A stretch of 64,000 nucleotides of DNA from Catellatospora sp. TT07R-123 (GCF_018327705.1 NZ_BNEM01000001.1:1922001-1986000); one strand, 5' to 3'. Counted from the stretch's first letter, positions 50,479 through 59,224 are shown. Program-made: numbers and translations. The notes: generated by a model not told the origin, from the sequence alone.

Positions 50479-51590
50479 TGCGGGCGGCGACGGTGGCGCT
50501 GGTGGGAGCCAACGGGCACGGGCTGCACCATCGGCGGGTGCTGGCGGGGCTGGCGGAGCGCGGCGTCGCGCGGCTGGCGGGTCTGGCCGATCCGGCGCCG
50601 GTGGTCGACGCCCCGGCGGACGTGCCGGTGTTCACCGACCACCGGGCGATGCTGGAGCGGATCCGGCCCGACGTGGTGATCGTGTGCACTCCCCCGCACA
50701 CGCATCTCGCCCTGGCCCGCGACGTGCTGCGCGCCGGGGCGGACCTGCTGCTGGAGAAGCCGCCGGTGCTGGACCGGGACGAGCACGACGCGCTGGTCGC
50801 GGCCCGCGACGGCACCCGGCGCGCGGTGCAGATCGGGTTCCAGGCACTGGCGTCGCCCGCGCTGACCCGGCTGCGGGCGGCGGTGGCGGCGGGCGCGCTG
50901 GGCGCGGTGCGGCAGGTGTCGGTGGTCGGCGCATGGCAGCGCGACGACGCGTACTGGGGGCGCTCGGCGTGGTCGGGGCGGCGCGTGCTCGGCGGGCGGC
51001 CGACGCTCGACGGGGCGCTGGCCAACCCGTTCGCGCACGCGGTGATGCAGGCCCTGGCCGTGGTCGACGCGGAACCGACCGGGGTGGAGGTGTCCTGGCT
51101 GCGGGTGCGCCCGATCGAGGTCGAGGACACGGCCACGCTGCGGGTCACCCTCGCCGGCGGGGTGCGGGTGCTGGTCGCGGTGACGCTGGCGGGTGAGGAG
51201 TTCGTCGACGGCGACCTCACCGTGTACGGCAGCCACGGCCGGGCGGAACTGACCTTCCGCGACGACCTGCTGCGGCTGCCCGGCGGCCCGGCCGAACCGG
51301 TGCCGGGCCGGATCACCCTGCTGGAGAACCTGATCGAGCACCGGCGGGCGGGGGTGCCCCTGCTGGCACCACCGGAGCGCACCGCCGGTTTCACCGCCGT
51401 CGTCGAGGCGCTGCGCACCGCCCCGGCGCCGGTCGAGGTGGCCGGAGCTGCCGTATCGGTCGACGGCGGCACCCGCGTCCTGCGCGGCGTCAACGGCGCG
51501 CTGCGCCGCTGCGCGGAGGCGGGCGCCCTTTTCGACGAGGTTCCGGTGCCGTGGTCTGCAACAGTCCGGGGTGTTCCTGCAAACAGTTGA
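50478..51590 (+). CDS. Gfo/Idh/MocA-family oxidoreductase
   Basis: The 370-aa protein has the nucleotide-binding N-terminus VALVGANGHGLHHRRVLAGL, VVIVCTPPHTHLALARDVL, and the LLEKPPVLD (EKP) motif at about 97. The C-terminal domain is of the usual type. It is the last gene of the uronate operon, its ATG overlapping the previous stop by 1 base. A role in oxidising or reducing a uronate derivative is inferred only from position. Its last codons overlap a LacI-type operator that probably belongs to the following PL1 gene. Confidence 0.88.
   Translation: MRAATVALVGANGHGLHHRRVLAGLAERGVARLAGLADPAPVVDAPADVPVFTDHRAMLERIRPDVVIVCTPPHTHLALARDVLRAGADLLLEKPPVLDRDEHDALVAARDGTRRAVQIGFQALASPALTRLRAAVAAGALGAVRQVSVVGAWQRDDAYWGRSAWSGRRVLGGRPTLDGALANPFAHAVMQALAVVDAEPTGVEVSWLRVRPIEVEDTATLRVTLAGGVRVLVAVTLAGEEFVDGDLTVYGSHGRAELTFRDDLLRLPGGPAEPVPGRITLLENLIEHRRAGVPLLAPPERTAGFTAVVEALRTAPAPVEVAGAAVSVDGGTRVLRGVNGALRRCAEAGALFDEVPVPWSATVRGVPANS
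51578..51590. promoter_or_regulatory. LacI-type operator upstream of the PL1 lyase gene
   Basis: The sequence tgcaaacagttga matches the operators at 44824 and 44977 except at the centre. It overlaps the stop of the uronate operon and lies 110 bases before the promoter of the pectate lyase gene. Confidence 0.5.
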
Positions 51591-51699
51591 GAATGCACCG
51601 CGCGACCTATTCGAATAGTCGCTCGATATCCGGCTGAGGGCGGTCGGAGCAGGCGATACTGCGCTCGAATCGCTGCAACAAACCTGCTGTCCCCATCCA

Positions 51700-51729
51700 T
51701 TGACTTCAGCATTCCCCGCTTTCTATGTT
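51700..51729 (+). promoter_or_regulatory. Sigma-70-like promoter of the PL1 lyase gene
   Basis: TTGACT (51700-51705) and TATGTT (51724-51729) are separated by 18 bases and lie 41 bases before the ATG. The surrounding sequence is notably AT-richer than the window average. Confidence 0.6.
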
Positions 51730-51770
51730 GCCTGATGGCGTAACACATCGGACACATCATGGGAGCAGCG

Positions 51771-53090
51771 ATGCGAATGCGAATGACAGCCGCGGTCGCG
51801 GTGCTGGCGGTGCTGCTGCCGGCGCCCGCCGCGGCCGCCGCGCCGGGCACCTCGGGCGCCCCGGGCCCGCTGACCCTGCGGACGGCCCGGCAGGCGCTGG
51901 CCGCCGGGGACGGCTGGGGCGCGGCGGGGACGGGCACCACCGGCGGAGCGGCGGCGGACGAGGCGCACGTCTTCGTCGTACACGATCGGGACGGGCTGGC
52001 GGCGGCACTGGCCGGCGCCGAGCCGAAGATCGTGTTCGTGGCCGGGACCATCGACGGCCTGACCGGCGCCGACGGCACCGCCGTGACCTGCGCCGACCTG
52101 GCCGACCCGGGCTACACCCTGGACAGCTACCTCGCCGCGTACGACCCCGCCGTCTGGGGCCGCGCCACCGACCCGGCCGGGCCGATCGAGCAGGCCCGGG
52201 TGCGCTCGGTGGCCACCCAGCGGGCCCGCACCGAGCTGCGCGTCGGCCCCAACACGACCGTGTTCGGCCTGCCCGGCGCCACCCTGCGCCACCTCACCCT
52301 GATGATCGACACCGCGCCGAACGTGATCGTGCGCAACCTGACCCTGCTCGACGCCGCCGACTGCTTCCCGCGCTGGCGCCCCACCGACGGCGCCGAGGGC
52401 AACTGGAACAGCGAGTACGACCTGGTCTCGGTGCGCCGCTCCACCAACGTGTGGATCGACCACAACACGTTCAGCGACGGCGACAACCCCGACTCCACCC
52501 AGCCGGTCTACTTCGGCCGCCCGTGGCAGGTCCACGACGGCGCCCTGGACGTCACGCACACCTCCGACCTGGTCACCGTATCGGCCAACGTGTTCACCCG
52601 GCACGACAAGACCATGCTGATCGGCTCCTCCGACACGGTCGGCCCCGACGTCGGCAAGCTGCGGGTGACGGTGCGCCACAACGTGTTCGACGGCGTCGGC
52701 CAGCGCGCCCCGCGCGTGCGGTTCGGCCAGGTCGACGTCTACAACAACACGTTCTCCGTCCGCGAGCCGTACGACTACAGCGTCGGCCTCGGCATCCAGT
52801 CGGCCGTGTACCTGGAGGACAACTTCTTCGACCTGCGCGACGGCATCACCGCCGACAAGGTGCTCAAGGACTGGAAGGGCACCGCGGTCACCGAACTCGG
52901 CAGCTGGGTGCGCGCCGGGAACGGCCTCGGCGGCCCGGTGAGCCTGCTCGCGGCATACAACGGCGCCCACGACCCGGACTTCGGGCCCGACGCGGGCTGG
53001 ACGCCCGCGCTGCGCGCCCACCGCCCGGCCCCGGCGGCCCTGGTGCCACTGCTGACCCTGTTCTCCGGCGCCGGGCGCATCGTGCCCTGA
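51771..53090 (+). CDS. Secreted pectate lyase, family PL1
   Basis: The 439-aa protein has a signal peptide (RMTAAVAVLAVLLPAPAAAA) and the PL1 beta-helix signatures: FVAGTIDGLTGADG, NVWIDHNTFSDG, TRHDKTMLIGSSD, and RAPRVRFGQVDVYNN with the catalytic arginine region. It cleaves de-esterified polygalacturonate by beta-elimination, with calcium, outside the cell. GGGAG before 51771 favours this ATG over 51759. It follows the uronate operon and is probably controlled by the same LacI protein. A PL3 gene follows 89 bases downstream. Confidence 0.93.
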   Translation: MRMRMTAAVAVLAVLLPAPAAAAAPGTSGAPGPLTLRTARQALAAGDGWGAAGTGTTGGAAADEAHVFVVHDRDGLAAALAGAEPKIVFVAGTIDGLTGADGTAVTCADLADPGYTLDSYLAAYDPAVWGRATDPAGPIEQARVRSVATQRARTELRVGPNTTVFGLPGATLRHLTLMIDTAPNVIVRNLTLLDAADCFPRWRPTDGAEGNWNSEYDLVSVRRSTNVWIDHNTFSDGDNPDSTQPVYFGRPWQVHDGALDVTHTSDLVTVSANVFTRHDKTMLIGSSDTVGPDVGKLRVTVRHNVFDGVGQRAPRVRFGQVDVYNNTFSVREPYDYSVGLGIQSAVYLEDNFFDLRDGITADKVLKDWKGTAVTELGSWVRAGNGLGGPVSLLAAYNGAHDPDFGPDAGWTPALRAHRPAPAALVPLLTLFSGAGRIVP

Positions 53091-53179
53091 CCCCCGGCGC
53101 AGGACCGCACGACCGCACCCGGTGGCGCCCTCCGGCACGCCGTGCCGGACCACCGGGTGCGCAACCTCAAGGAGGTCCC

Positions 53180-54598
53180 ATGAAACACGGGTACATCCCC
53201 GGCCATCGACGGGCCAGACGGCTCGGCACGGCCGCGGCGGGCGGCACCGCGCTGCTGGCGCTGCTGCTCGCGGCCCTGATGAGCCTCACCGGCGGGGTCG
53301 CGCTGGCCGCGACCCTGTTCTCGGACAACTTCGACGACGGGGAGGCGTCGGGCTGGACCAAGTCCGGCGGCGACTGGTCGGTCGTGTCCGACGGCTCATC
53401 GGTGTTCCAGCAGGGCAAGGTCGACAGCGAGCTGGCCCGGCAGTTCGGCGGCAGCACCTCGTGGACGAACTACACCGTCAGCGCCCGGGTGAAGCCGACC
53501 GGCTTCAGCGGCTCGGGCCGGTACGCGGCACTGGGCGCCCGGTCCACCGGCTCGTCCACCCGCTACCAGCTCGCGCTGCTCAACAGCGGGCGCGCCGAAC
53601 TCCAGGTGGTCGACGGCAGCGCCGTCACGGTGATCGGCGGGGTGAACCTGGCCGTCTCCACCGGCACCTGGTACACGCTCCAGCTCACCGTCAGCGGCTC
53701 CACGCTGACCGGCTGGGTCAACGGGCAGCAGGTCGGCTCGGGCAGCAGCTCGCAGTTCGCCTCGGGGCGGATCGTGCTGGTCACCTCGTACGCCACGGCC
53801 CGCTTCGACGACGTCGTGGTCTCCGACGCGGGCGGCCCCGCCCCGACCACCGCCGGTCCGGCGCCGAGCGCGTCGCGTACGCCGGGCACCTCGCCGTCCC
53901 CGGCCCCGTCGTCCAACCCGGGCACCGTCCCGACGTGGCCGACGAAGTCCGGTGACGCCGGCCTGCCCAACGGCACCATCCAGGTCAGCGGCGTGTTCGA
54001 CGGCGGCATGAAACGCTACTGCTGCATCGGCGACGGCGGACAATCCGAAAGCCAAGACCCCATGTTCGAACTCGCCAACGGCGCCACCATCAAAAACGTC
54101 ATCCTCGGCTCCCCCGCCGGAGACGGCATCCACTGCCTGGGCACCTGCACCATCCAAAACGTCTGGTGGGAAGACGTCGGCGAAGACGCCGCCACCTTCC
54201 TCCAGACCAACGGCGGCACCTCCTACATCATCGGCGGCGGCGCCAAATCCGCCTCCGACAAGGTGTTCCAGCACAACGGCAACGGCACCGTCAACATCAG
54301 CGGCTTCTACGTCGAAAACGCCGGCAAGCTCTACCGCGCCTGCGGCAACTGCACCAACAGCTACCAGCGCAACGTCGTCATCGACAACGTCTGGGTCAAA
54401 AGCACCAGCGTCGTAGCCGGCATCAACACCAACTGGGGCGACACCGCCCGCTTCACCCGCATCAACGTCTACAGCACCAGCACCATCATCTGCGACAAAT
54501 ACAAAGGCGCACCCAAGGGCAGCGAACCCACCCACATCGGCAGCGGCGCCGACGGCGTCAACTGCTTCTACAACCCCACCGACATCATCCAGCGGTAA
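53180..54598 (+). CDS. Secreted pectate lyase, family PL3, with N-terminal lectin-like domain
   Basis: The 472-aa protein has a signal peptide (to about residue 44), a concanavalin/LamG-like domain at about 45-216 (FSDNFDDGEASGWTKSGGDW, TGTWYTLQLTVSG), a Pro/Thr/Ser linker (217-245), and a PL3 domain at about 248-472 (MKRYCCIGDGGQSESQDPMF, GDGIHCLGTCTIQNVWWEDV, KVFQHNGNGTVNISGFYVEN, SYQRNVVIDNV). PL3 enzymes cleave polygalacturonate with calcium. AAGGAGG precedes the ATG. The catalytic module's DNA is over 99% identical with that at 61852-62543, and it uses many A-ending Lys/Glu/Gln codons unlike its neighbours. Confidence 0.93.
   Translation: MKHGYIPGHRRARRLGTAAAGGTALLALLLAALMSLTGGVALAATLFSDNFDDGEASGWTKSGGDWSVVSDGSSVFQQGKVDSELARQFGGSTSWTNYTVSARVKPTGFSGSGRYAALGARSTGSSTRYQLALLNSGRAELQVVDGSAVTVIGGVNLAVSTGTWYTLQLTVSGSTLTGWVNGQQVGSGSSSQFASGRIVLVTSYATARFDDVVVSDAGGPAPTTAGPAPSASRTPGTSPSPAPSSNPGTVPTWPTKSGDAGLPNGTIQVSGVFDGGMKRYCCIGDGGQSESQDPMFELANGATIKNVILGSPAGDGIHCLGTCTIQNVWWEDVGEDAATFLQTNGGTSYIIGGGAKSASDKVFQHNGNGTVNISGFYVENAGKLYRACGNCTNSYQRNVVIDNVWVKSTSVVAGINTNWGDTARFTRINVYSTSTIICDKYKGAPKGSEPTHIGSGADGVNCFYNPTDIIQR
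53904..54595 (+). repeat. 692-bp direct repeat (PL3 catalytic module), copy 1
   Basis: Compared by eye with 61852-62543, this stretch differs at only about four positions (53917, one synonymous Gly codon, and two bases in a Lys-Ser/Lys-Thr pair). Both copies are in the same orientation, 7948 bases apart. Confidence 0.9.
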
Positions 54599-54606
54599 CC
54601 GTCTCG

Positions 54607-54640
54607 GTGCCGCCGACCGGGCTGACCCGGTCGGCGGCAC
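54607..54640. terminator. Bidirectional hairpin terminator
   Basis: Perfect 15-bp arms gtgccgccgaccggg (54607-54621) and its complement (54626-54640) with loop ctga lie between convergent stops at 54598 and 54644. Confidence 0.85.
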
Positions 54641-54643
54641 CGG

Positions 54644-55771
54644 TCAGCCCAGCTGCGCGAACATGTCGAGCAGGCCCTGCGGGGCATCCGGGGCGAAGCA
54701 GAGCTCCAGGTTGGCGGCCGACTGGGCGGCGGACTGCTCGCTGCGCGGGAACAGCGCCGCCTCGTACGCCGCCAGCGCCGCCTCCACCTCGCCCGGGTGC
54801 GCGACCAGTGCCGTGGCGAGCTGGGCACCGTCGAGCATGGCCAGGTTGGCGCCCTCCCCCGCGAACGGCGACATCAGGTGCGCGGCGTCGCCGAGCAGGG
54901 TCACCCCGGGCACCCGGTCCCAGCGGTGGCCGACCGGCAGCGCGTGGATGGGCCGGGGCACCAGCTCGCCGTCGGCGCGCTCGATCAGCGCCCGCAGCCG
55001 TGCGTCCCACCCGTCGAACCGCTCCAGCAGCAGCTTCTTGACGGTGTCCGGAGCGCTGAAGTCGATGCTGCCCGCCCAGTCGGCGGGGGTGCGCAGCGCC
55101 GCGTAGACCTCCAGCGTGCCGTCGGGCTCGCGGTGCGACAGCAGGCCGCGGCCGTCGTCGAGCGCGAAGGTCAGCCCCGGGCTGAGCAGGTCGAAGCTGT
55201 CGGGGTACCGGTTGCGGGCATCCTCGATACGGACCTCGACGAAGGACAGTCCGGAGTAGACCGGCGCGGCGGCCGACACCAGCGGGCGCACCCGCGACCA
55301 GGCGCCGTCGGCCCCGACCAGCAGGTCCGTGGTGAACGCGGTGCCGTCGGCCAGCGTCACCTCGTGGCGGCCGCCGTGCAGCGGCCGGACGGCGACGGCC
55401 TTGGCGCCCCACCGGACGGTGCCCGCGGGCAGGCTGTTCAGCAGCAGGTCGCGCAGGTCGCCCCGGCTGACCTCGGGACGGCCGATCTCGCCGGAGTCCT
55501 CGTGGTGCAGGAAGCCGTGGCGGTCGTAGACGCGCATCGCCTCGGCGCCGGGGTGGATGATCTGCTGGAACGGGTCCATGAGTCCCGCGGCGGCCAGCGC
55601 CGCCTGCCCGGAGTCCTCGTGGATGTCGAGCACGCCGCCCTGGCGGCGGGCGTGCGGTCCGGCGTCGAGGTCGAAGACGGCCGCCTCGACGCCGTTGACG
55701 TGCAGGACGCGGGCGAGGGTGAGGCCGCCGAGACCGGCGCCGACGATCGCGATGGGGTGGTGTGCGGTCAT
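54644..55771 (-). CDS. TetX-like FAD monooxygenase
   Basis: The 375-aa protein has the FAD motif IAIVGAGLGGLTLARVLHVNG, GGVLDIHEDSGQAALAAAGL (closely parallel to the GGTLDLHKGSGQ segment of TetX), VSRGDLRDLLLNSLPAGTV, and VTLLGDAAHLMSPFAGEGANLAMLDG. TetX enzymes inactivate tetracyclines by hydroxylation; related proteins act on other aromatics. Resistance is therefore possible but not shown. It lies 17 bases after a TetR gene on the same strand, so the pair forms an operon with a regulator that may sense the substrate. Confidence 0.87.
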   Translation of the reverse strand: MTAHHPIAIVGAGLGGLTLARVLHVNGVEAAVFDLDAGPHARRQGGVLDIHEDSGQAALAAAGLMDPFQQIIHPGAEAMRVYDRHGFLHHEDSGEIGRPEVSRGDLRDLLLNSLPAGTVRWGAKAVAVRPLHGGRHEVTLADGTAFTTDLLVGADGAWSRVRPLVSAAAPVYSGLSFVEVRIEDARNRYPDSFDLLSPGLTFALDDGRGLLSHREPDGTLEVYAALRTPADWAGSIDFSAPDTVKKLLLERFDGWDARLRALIERADGELVPRPIHALPVGHRWDRVPGVTLLGDAAHLMSPFAGEGANLAMLDGAQLATALVAHPGEVEAALAAYEAALFPRSEQSAAQSAANLELCFAPDAPQGLLDMFAQLG

Positions 55772-55788
55772 GTCGTGCTACTTCCTGT

Positions 55789-56490
55789 TCAGTGGTGGTC
55801 GTCGCCGTCGGGCAGGTCCGTGTGCAGCACGCCGTTGATCTGGACGCGCAGGCCCCAGCGCAGGCGGTCGCCGCCCGAGCCGGACAGCAGTTCGGTGCCC
55901 AGCGCGGCCAGGCGCGGGTGGGTGTCGGCGGACACGCCGCGCAGCGCGACGGTGAGCTCGTCCCAGTCGTGCTCGGTGGTGCCCGCGCGGGTGCGGGTGG
56001 CGTGTTCGGCGGCGTTGGCGGTGGCGTACAGCAGCAGCACGTCGACGGCCCAGGCGGCCCGCGCCGGGGCGACGCCGCCCGCGTCGAGCAGCGCCAGCAG
56101 CCCCTCGATCAGGTTGAGGTAGTGCGGCCCGGTGGGCCGGGTGACCAGCGCCGACTGCGCCAGCCCCGGATGGTCGAACAGCACCCGGGTGTACGACAGC
56201 AGCACCCGCTCCAGCCGCTCCCGCCAGTCGCCCCGCTCCGCCACCGGTCCGAGGTCGACGACGCCGAGGCGCTCGTCGAGCACGGCCGCGTGCAGCTCGG
56301 CGGTGTTGCGCACGTAGACGTACAGCGAGGCGGCGCCTGTGTCGAGTTCCTCGGCCAGCCGCCGCATCGTGACCCGCTCCAGACCCTCGGCCCGCATCAG
56401 CGCCACCGCGGTGGCGACGATGCCGTCCCTGGTCAGGGCGGCTTTCGCCGGGCGTTCCCGGCGGCTGCGCCGGGCTGGTGTCTCTGCCAT
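55789..56490 (-). CDS. TetR-family regulator of the TetX-like gene
   Basis: The 233-aa protein has an N-terminal arginine-rich extension, a TetR HTH (TRDGIVATAVALMRAEGLERVTMRRLAEELDTG region, read in parts, with ASLYVYVRN) and a C-terminal ligand domain resembling the TetR_C class. The ATG at 56490 is chosen because earlier starts would be translated from operator and repeat sequence. Three palindromes just upstream (56503-56547) are its probable binding sites, giving autoregulation of the two-gene operon. Confidence 0.9.
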   Translation of the reverse strand: MAETPARRSRRERPAKAALTRDGIVATAVALMRAEGLERVTMRRLAEELDTGAASLYVYVRNTAELHAAVLDERLGVVDLGPVAERGDWRERLERVLLSYTRVLFDHPGLAQSALVTRPTGPHYLNLIEGLLALLDAGGVAPARAAWAVDVLLLYATANAAEHATRTRAGTTEHDWDELTVALRGVSADTHPRLAALGTELLSGSGGDRLRWGLRVQINGVLHTDLPDGDDHH

Positions 56491-56502
56491 GCCCACCACG
56501 TT

Positions 56503-56547
56503 AACGAACATGTTCGTTCCGAACAAGTTCGTAGCGAACATGTTCGC
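56503..56547. promoter_or_regulatory. Triple palindromic operator, 15-bp spacing
   Basis: Three palindromes follow each other: aacgaacatgttcgtt (56503-56518), cgaacaagttcg (56520-56531) and gcgaacatgttcgc (56534-56547). Their centres are exactly 15 bases apart. They begin 13 bases from the TetR start. Confidence 0.85.
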
Positions 56548-56598
56548 CACATCACCAGCGCCGCCACCCCTCAAGATCGGCCAAGTGCCAAGATCGGC

Positions 56599-56659
56599 CA
56601 AGTTGCCGGGCAATCGGGCGTTCCGCAGGTCGCGATACGCCCGATTGCCCGGCAACTTG
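56599..56659. repeat. Family B hairpin, copy 2
   Basis: Perfect 22-bp arms (caagttgccgggcaatcggg plus cg, 56599-56620, and complement 56638-56659) with a 17-nt loop match the element at 12242-12308. A partial direct duplication aagatcggccaagt precedes it. Confidence 0.9.
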
Positions 56660-56715
56660 CGGCGCGCTCTCACGCCTCGCGGGCGCGAGCGGTGGCGGGG
56701 TGGGTGGGGGTGGGG

Positions 56716-57312
56716 TCAGGAGAGGAGGAGGCCGAGGGCGATGGCGGTCATGGTCAGGGCGATGACGCCGTCCAGGACGCGCCAGGTGATCGGGCGGGCC
56801 AGGACGGGGGCCAGCCGGTGGGCGCCCGCGCCGAGGCCGGTGAACCAGACCGCGCTGGCCAGAGCCGCCCCGGCCGCGAACAGCCAGCGGAAGTCCTGCT
56901 GGCTGGCCAGGCCGCCGAGCAGCAGCACGGTGTCCAGGTACACGTGCGGGTTGAGGAAGGTGAAGGCCAGGCAGGCGAGCATGGTGGCGCGCAGGGTGCT
57001 GCCCGCGCCGTCGCGGGCCCGCAGCGTCCCGGGGCGCAGCGCGCGGCGGGCGGCCAGCACGGCGTACCCGAGCAGGAACGCCGCTCCGCCCCAGCGGACC
57101 GCGGCCAGCAGCCCCGGCGCGGCGGCCACGGCCGCGCCCAGCCCGCCGACTCCGACAGTGATCAGCAGCGCGTCCGACAGCGCGCAGGTCAGCACGACCG
57201 CCAGCACGTGCTCGCGGCGCAGCCCCTGGCGCAGCACGAAGGCGTTCTGGCTGCCGATGGCGACGATCAGCGCCATCGATGAGGTGAACCCGGCCAGCAG
57301 CGAAGCGATCAT
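56716..57312 (-). CDS. LysE/ArgO-family amino acid exporter
   Basis: The 198-aa protein has five to six predicted helices and the LysE motifs GFTSSMALIVAIGSQNAFVLRQG at the N-terminus and ACLAFTFLNPHVYLDT in the middle, with a final helix VLDGVIALTMTAIALGLLL. It exports basic amino acids (lysine, arginine). The ATG at 57312 fits the family start. It is divergent from an ArgP/LysG-type LysR gene, the classic pairing in which the regulator activates export when amino acid accumulates. Confidence 0.93.
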   Translation of the reverse strand: MIASLLAGFTSSMALIVAIGSQNAFVLRQGLRREHVLAVVLTCALSDALLITVGVGGLGAAVAAAPGLLAAVRWGGAAFLLGYAVLAARRALRPGTLRARDGAGSTLRATMLACLAFTFLNPHVYLDTVLLLGGLASQQDFRWLFAAGAALASAVWFTGLGAGAHRLAPVLARPITWRVLDGVIALTMTAIALGLLLS

Positions 57313-57348
57313 GCGTTCGACGGTACGGACCAGCACCGCCACACTCCA

Positions 57349-57374
57349 GCTAATGATTCTTACCAACCATTAGC
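57349..57374. promoter_or_regulatory. Inverted repeat at the LysG/LysE divergent promoter
   Basis: Arms gctaatg (57349-57355) and cattagc (57368-57374) are separated by 12 bases, fitting a LysR-type binding site. It is 36 bases from the exporter start and 9 bases from the regulator start. Confidence 0.65.
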
Positions 57375-57383
57375 ATCGCTTAT

Positions 57384-58271
57384 GTGACCCTGGACTCGGC
57401 GCAGCTGGAGACGTTCGCGGCCGTGGTGCGGGAGGGCAGCTTCGACGCCGCCGCCCGCGCGCTCAGCCTCACCCCGTCGGCGGTGAGCCAGCGCATCAAG
57501 GCGCTGGAGCAGGCGGCGGGCCAGGTGCTGGTGCGCCGGGCAAAGCCCTGCCGGGCGACCGAGGCGGGCGAGCCGCTGCTGCGCCTGGCGGGGCAGCTGG
57601 CCCTGCTGGAGCGGGAGGCGCTGGACACCGCGCGCGGCGGCGGGGGCGCCGACTGGACCCGGGTGCCGATCGTCGTCAACGCCGACTCGCTGGCCACCTG
57701 GTTCCTGCCCGCGCTGGCCGCGCTGCCGCCGGGGCTGCGGCTGCTGTTCGACGTGCACCAGGACGACCAGGAGTACACCGCCGACCTGCTGCGCGGCGGC
57801 ACGGCGATGGCGGCGGTGACCGCCCAGCACGTGCCGGTGCAGGGGTGCCGGGTCCAACGGCTGGGCACGATGCACTACGTGGCGGTGGCCAGCCCGGCGC
57901 TGCGCGCGGCCTGGTTCGCCGACGGCGTGACCGAGCAGGCCCTGGCAGCCGCGCCGATGCTGGTGCTCAACCGGCGCGACCAGCTCCAGCACCGCTTCCT
58001 GCGTACGGTGACCCGGCGGCGGCTGGACCCGCCGGTCCACTACGTCCCGGCGGTGGGCGCCTTCAACGAGGCGATCCGGCTCGGCCTGGGCTGGGGGATG
58101 GCGCCCGAGCGCTTCTGCGGCGACGACCTCGCCGCCGGGCGCTACGAGCAGCTGACGCCCGGACGCCGGGTGAGCGTGCCGCTGTACTGGCAGCACTGGC
58201 GCCTGGAGTCGGCGGCGCTGACCGCCCTCACCGGGGCGGTGCGGGCGGTCGCGGCCACCGCCCTGGACTGA
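57384..58271 (+). CDS. LysR-family regulator, ArgP/LysG type
   Basis: The 295-aa protein has the N-terminal LysR HTH (LETFAAVVREGSFDAAARAL, LTPSAVSQRIKALEQAAGQV) and an effector domain (VPIVVNADSLATWFLPALAA, AVTAQHVPVQGCRVQRLGTM, RLGLGWGMAPE) characteristic of ArgP/LysG. These sense lysine or arginine and activate the divergent exporter. The GTG at 57384 starts it, without a strong ribosome-binding site. It converges with a small membrane-protein gene, 1 base between stops. Confidence 0.92.
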   Translation: MTLDSAQLETFAAVVREGSFDAAARALSLTPSAVSQRIKALEQAAGQVLVRRAKPCRATEAGEPLLRLAGQLALLEREALDTARGGGGADWTRVPIVVNADSLATWFLPALAALPPGLRLLFDVHQDDQEYTADLLRGGTAMAAVTAQHVPVQGCRVQRLGTMHYVAVASPALRAAWFADGVTEQALAAAPMLVLNRRDQLQHRFLRTVTRRRLDPPVHYVPAVGAFNEAIRLGLGWGMAPERFCGDDLAAGRYEQLTPGRRVSVPLYWQHWRLESAALTALTGAVRAVAATALD

Positions 58272-58272
58272 C

Positions 58273-58584
58273 TCAGCGGACCTCGATGACGGGCTGCGGC
58301 TCGGCGACGGCCGCGACCCTGTCCGCCGCACGGGCGCGCAGACCGCGCCAGGCGGCGTACCCGATGAGCGCGGCGCCCAGGCCGGCCGTGACACCGGCGA
58401 GCAGCGTCTTGCCGCCCGCGGCGTACAGCAGCATGGCCGGGCTGGGCAGCATGATCATGCCGCCCCGGTGCTCCTGCTGGTCGAGGTAGTCGTACAGGTA
58501 CGCCGCACCGCCGATGGCGGCCAAACCGAGCAGCACGAGCTGCCACCACGGCACCACGGTCAGGATCAGCCGCAGCCGCGACAT
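58273..58584 (-). CDS. Small membrane protein of unknown function
   Basis: The 103-aa protein has two predicted helices (WWQLVLLGLAAIGGAAYLYDYL and LLAGVTAGLGAALIGYAAW) joined by a loop with QEHRGGMIMLPSP. No family is recognised. It lies 10 bases after the 58595-58909 gene on the same strand, so they are probably co-transcribed. Confidence 0.65.
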   Translation of the reverse strand: MSRLRLILTVVPWWQLVLLGLAAIGGAAYLYDYLDQQEHRGGMIMLPSPAMLLYAAGGKTLLAGVTAGLGAALIGYAAWRGLRARAADRVAAVAEPQPVIEVR

Positions 58585-58594
58585 GTACGTCTCC

Positions 58595-58909
58595 TCAGGT
58601 TCTCGGGGCGGTCAGACCATACCGAAGGGCGTCGGCGCGCCCGTCTGCCCCCGGGACCGCCGCGGCGCGGGCCGGGCGGGCCGGGTCGGCTTCGCGGGCC
58701 GGGTCGGCTTCGTAGCGGGCGAAGGCGACGGCGTCGACGGCCTTGCGGGCGTCCTTGCCCTTCTCCCGGATCTCCTCCTCGACCGCCGAGGCCCAGACCG
58801 CGTACCCGGCCATCTCCCAGTGCGTGTTGCCGGTGATCACCCCGGCCAGGTGCGTGGCGCGACCGGCCAGGCGCCGGGACACATTGCTCAGCTTCTCGTC
58901 GAACCCCAT
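58595..58909 (-). CDS. Small helical protein, possibly CsbD-like
   Basis: The 104-aa protein opens MGFDEKLSNVSRRLAGRATHL and continues with GNTHWEMAGYAVWASAVEEEIREKG; the spacing of helix and Gly-Asn/Thr recalls CsbD-like general stress proteins, but the match is weak. The tail is Ala/Arg/Pro-rich. Co-transcribed with the small membrane protein downstream. Confidence 0.5.
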   Translation of the reverse strand: MGFDEKLSNVSRRLAGRATHLAGVITGNTHWEMAGYAVWASAVEEEIREKGKDARKAVDAVAFARYEADPAREADPARPARAAAVPGADGRADALRYGLTAPRT

Positions 58910-59224
58910 GACCGGACCCCCTCACCATCCCCGCCGGGCTCGACCCCGGCCGACACGGGCTTCACCTGCATCGTCGGACTCCGGCGAGCAGGCTGGCGGC
59001 CGAATCGAAAAATTGCGTCGATTCATGCGTCGAAAATCTTCCGGCCGGGGCCGCAACCGTACGGGCGGGGATGCCGTGTAGTCCGCGACCGGCCCAGCGG
59101 GGGCCGGCGGGGATCGGACGGGACGGGCGCCGTGGACGTGACAGCAGGGGTGGTGCCGCCCCCGGTGGGCGGTAGCCTCCATCGGCCTGGGCCGGTGCCG
59201 CTCCGCGACCCGGGGAGGGCAGGC
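58910..59224. other. 315-bp intergenic region upstream of the sigma factor gene
   Basis: No gene is supported. The AT-rich part at 59001-59040 has a short inverted repeat gaatcg/cgattc and a 12-base-spaced duplication of gcgtcga, which may be promoter or operator for one of the divergent units. Confidence 0.5.
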
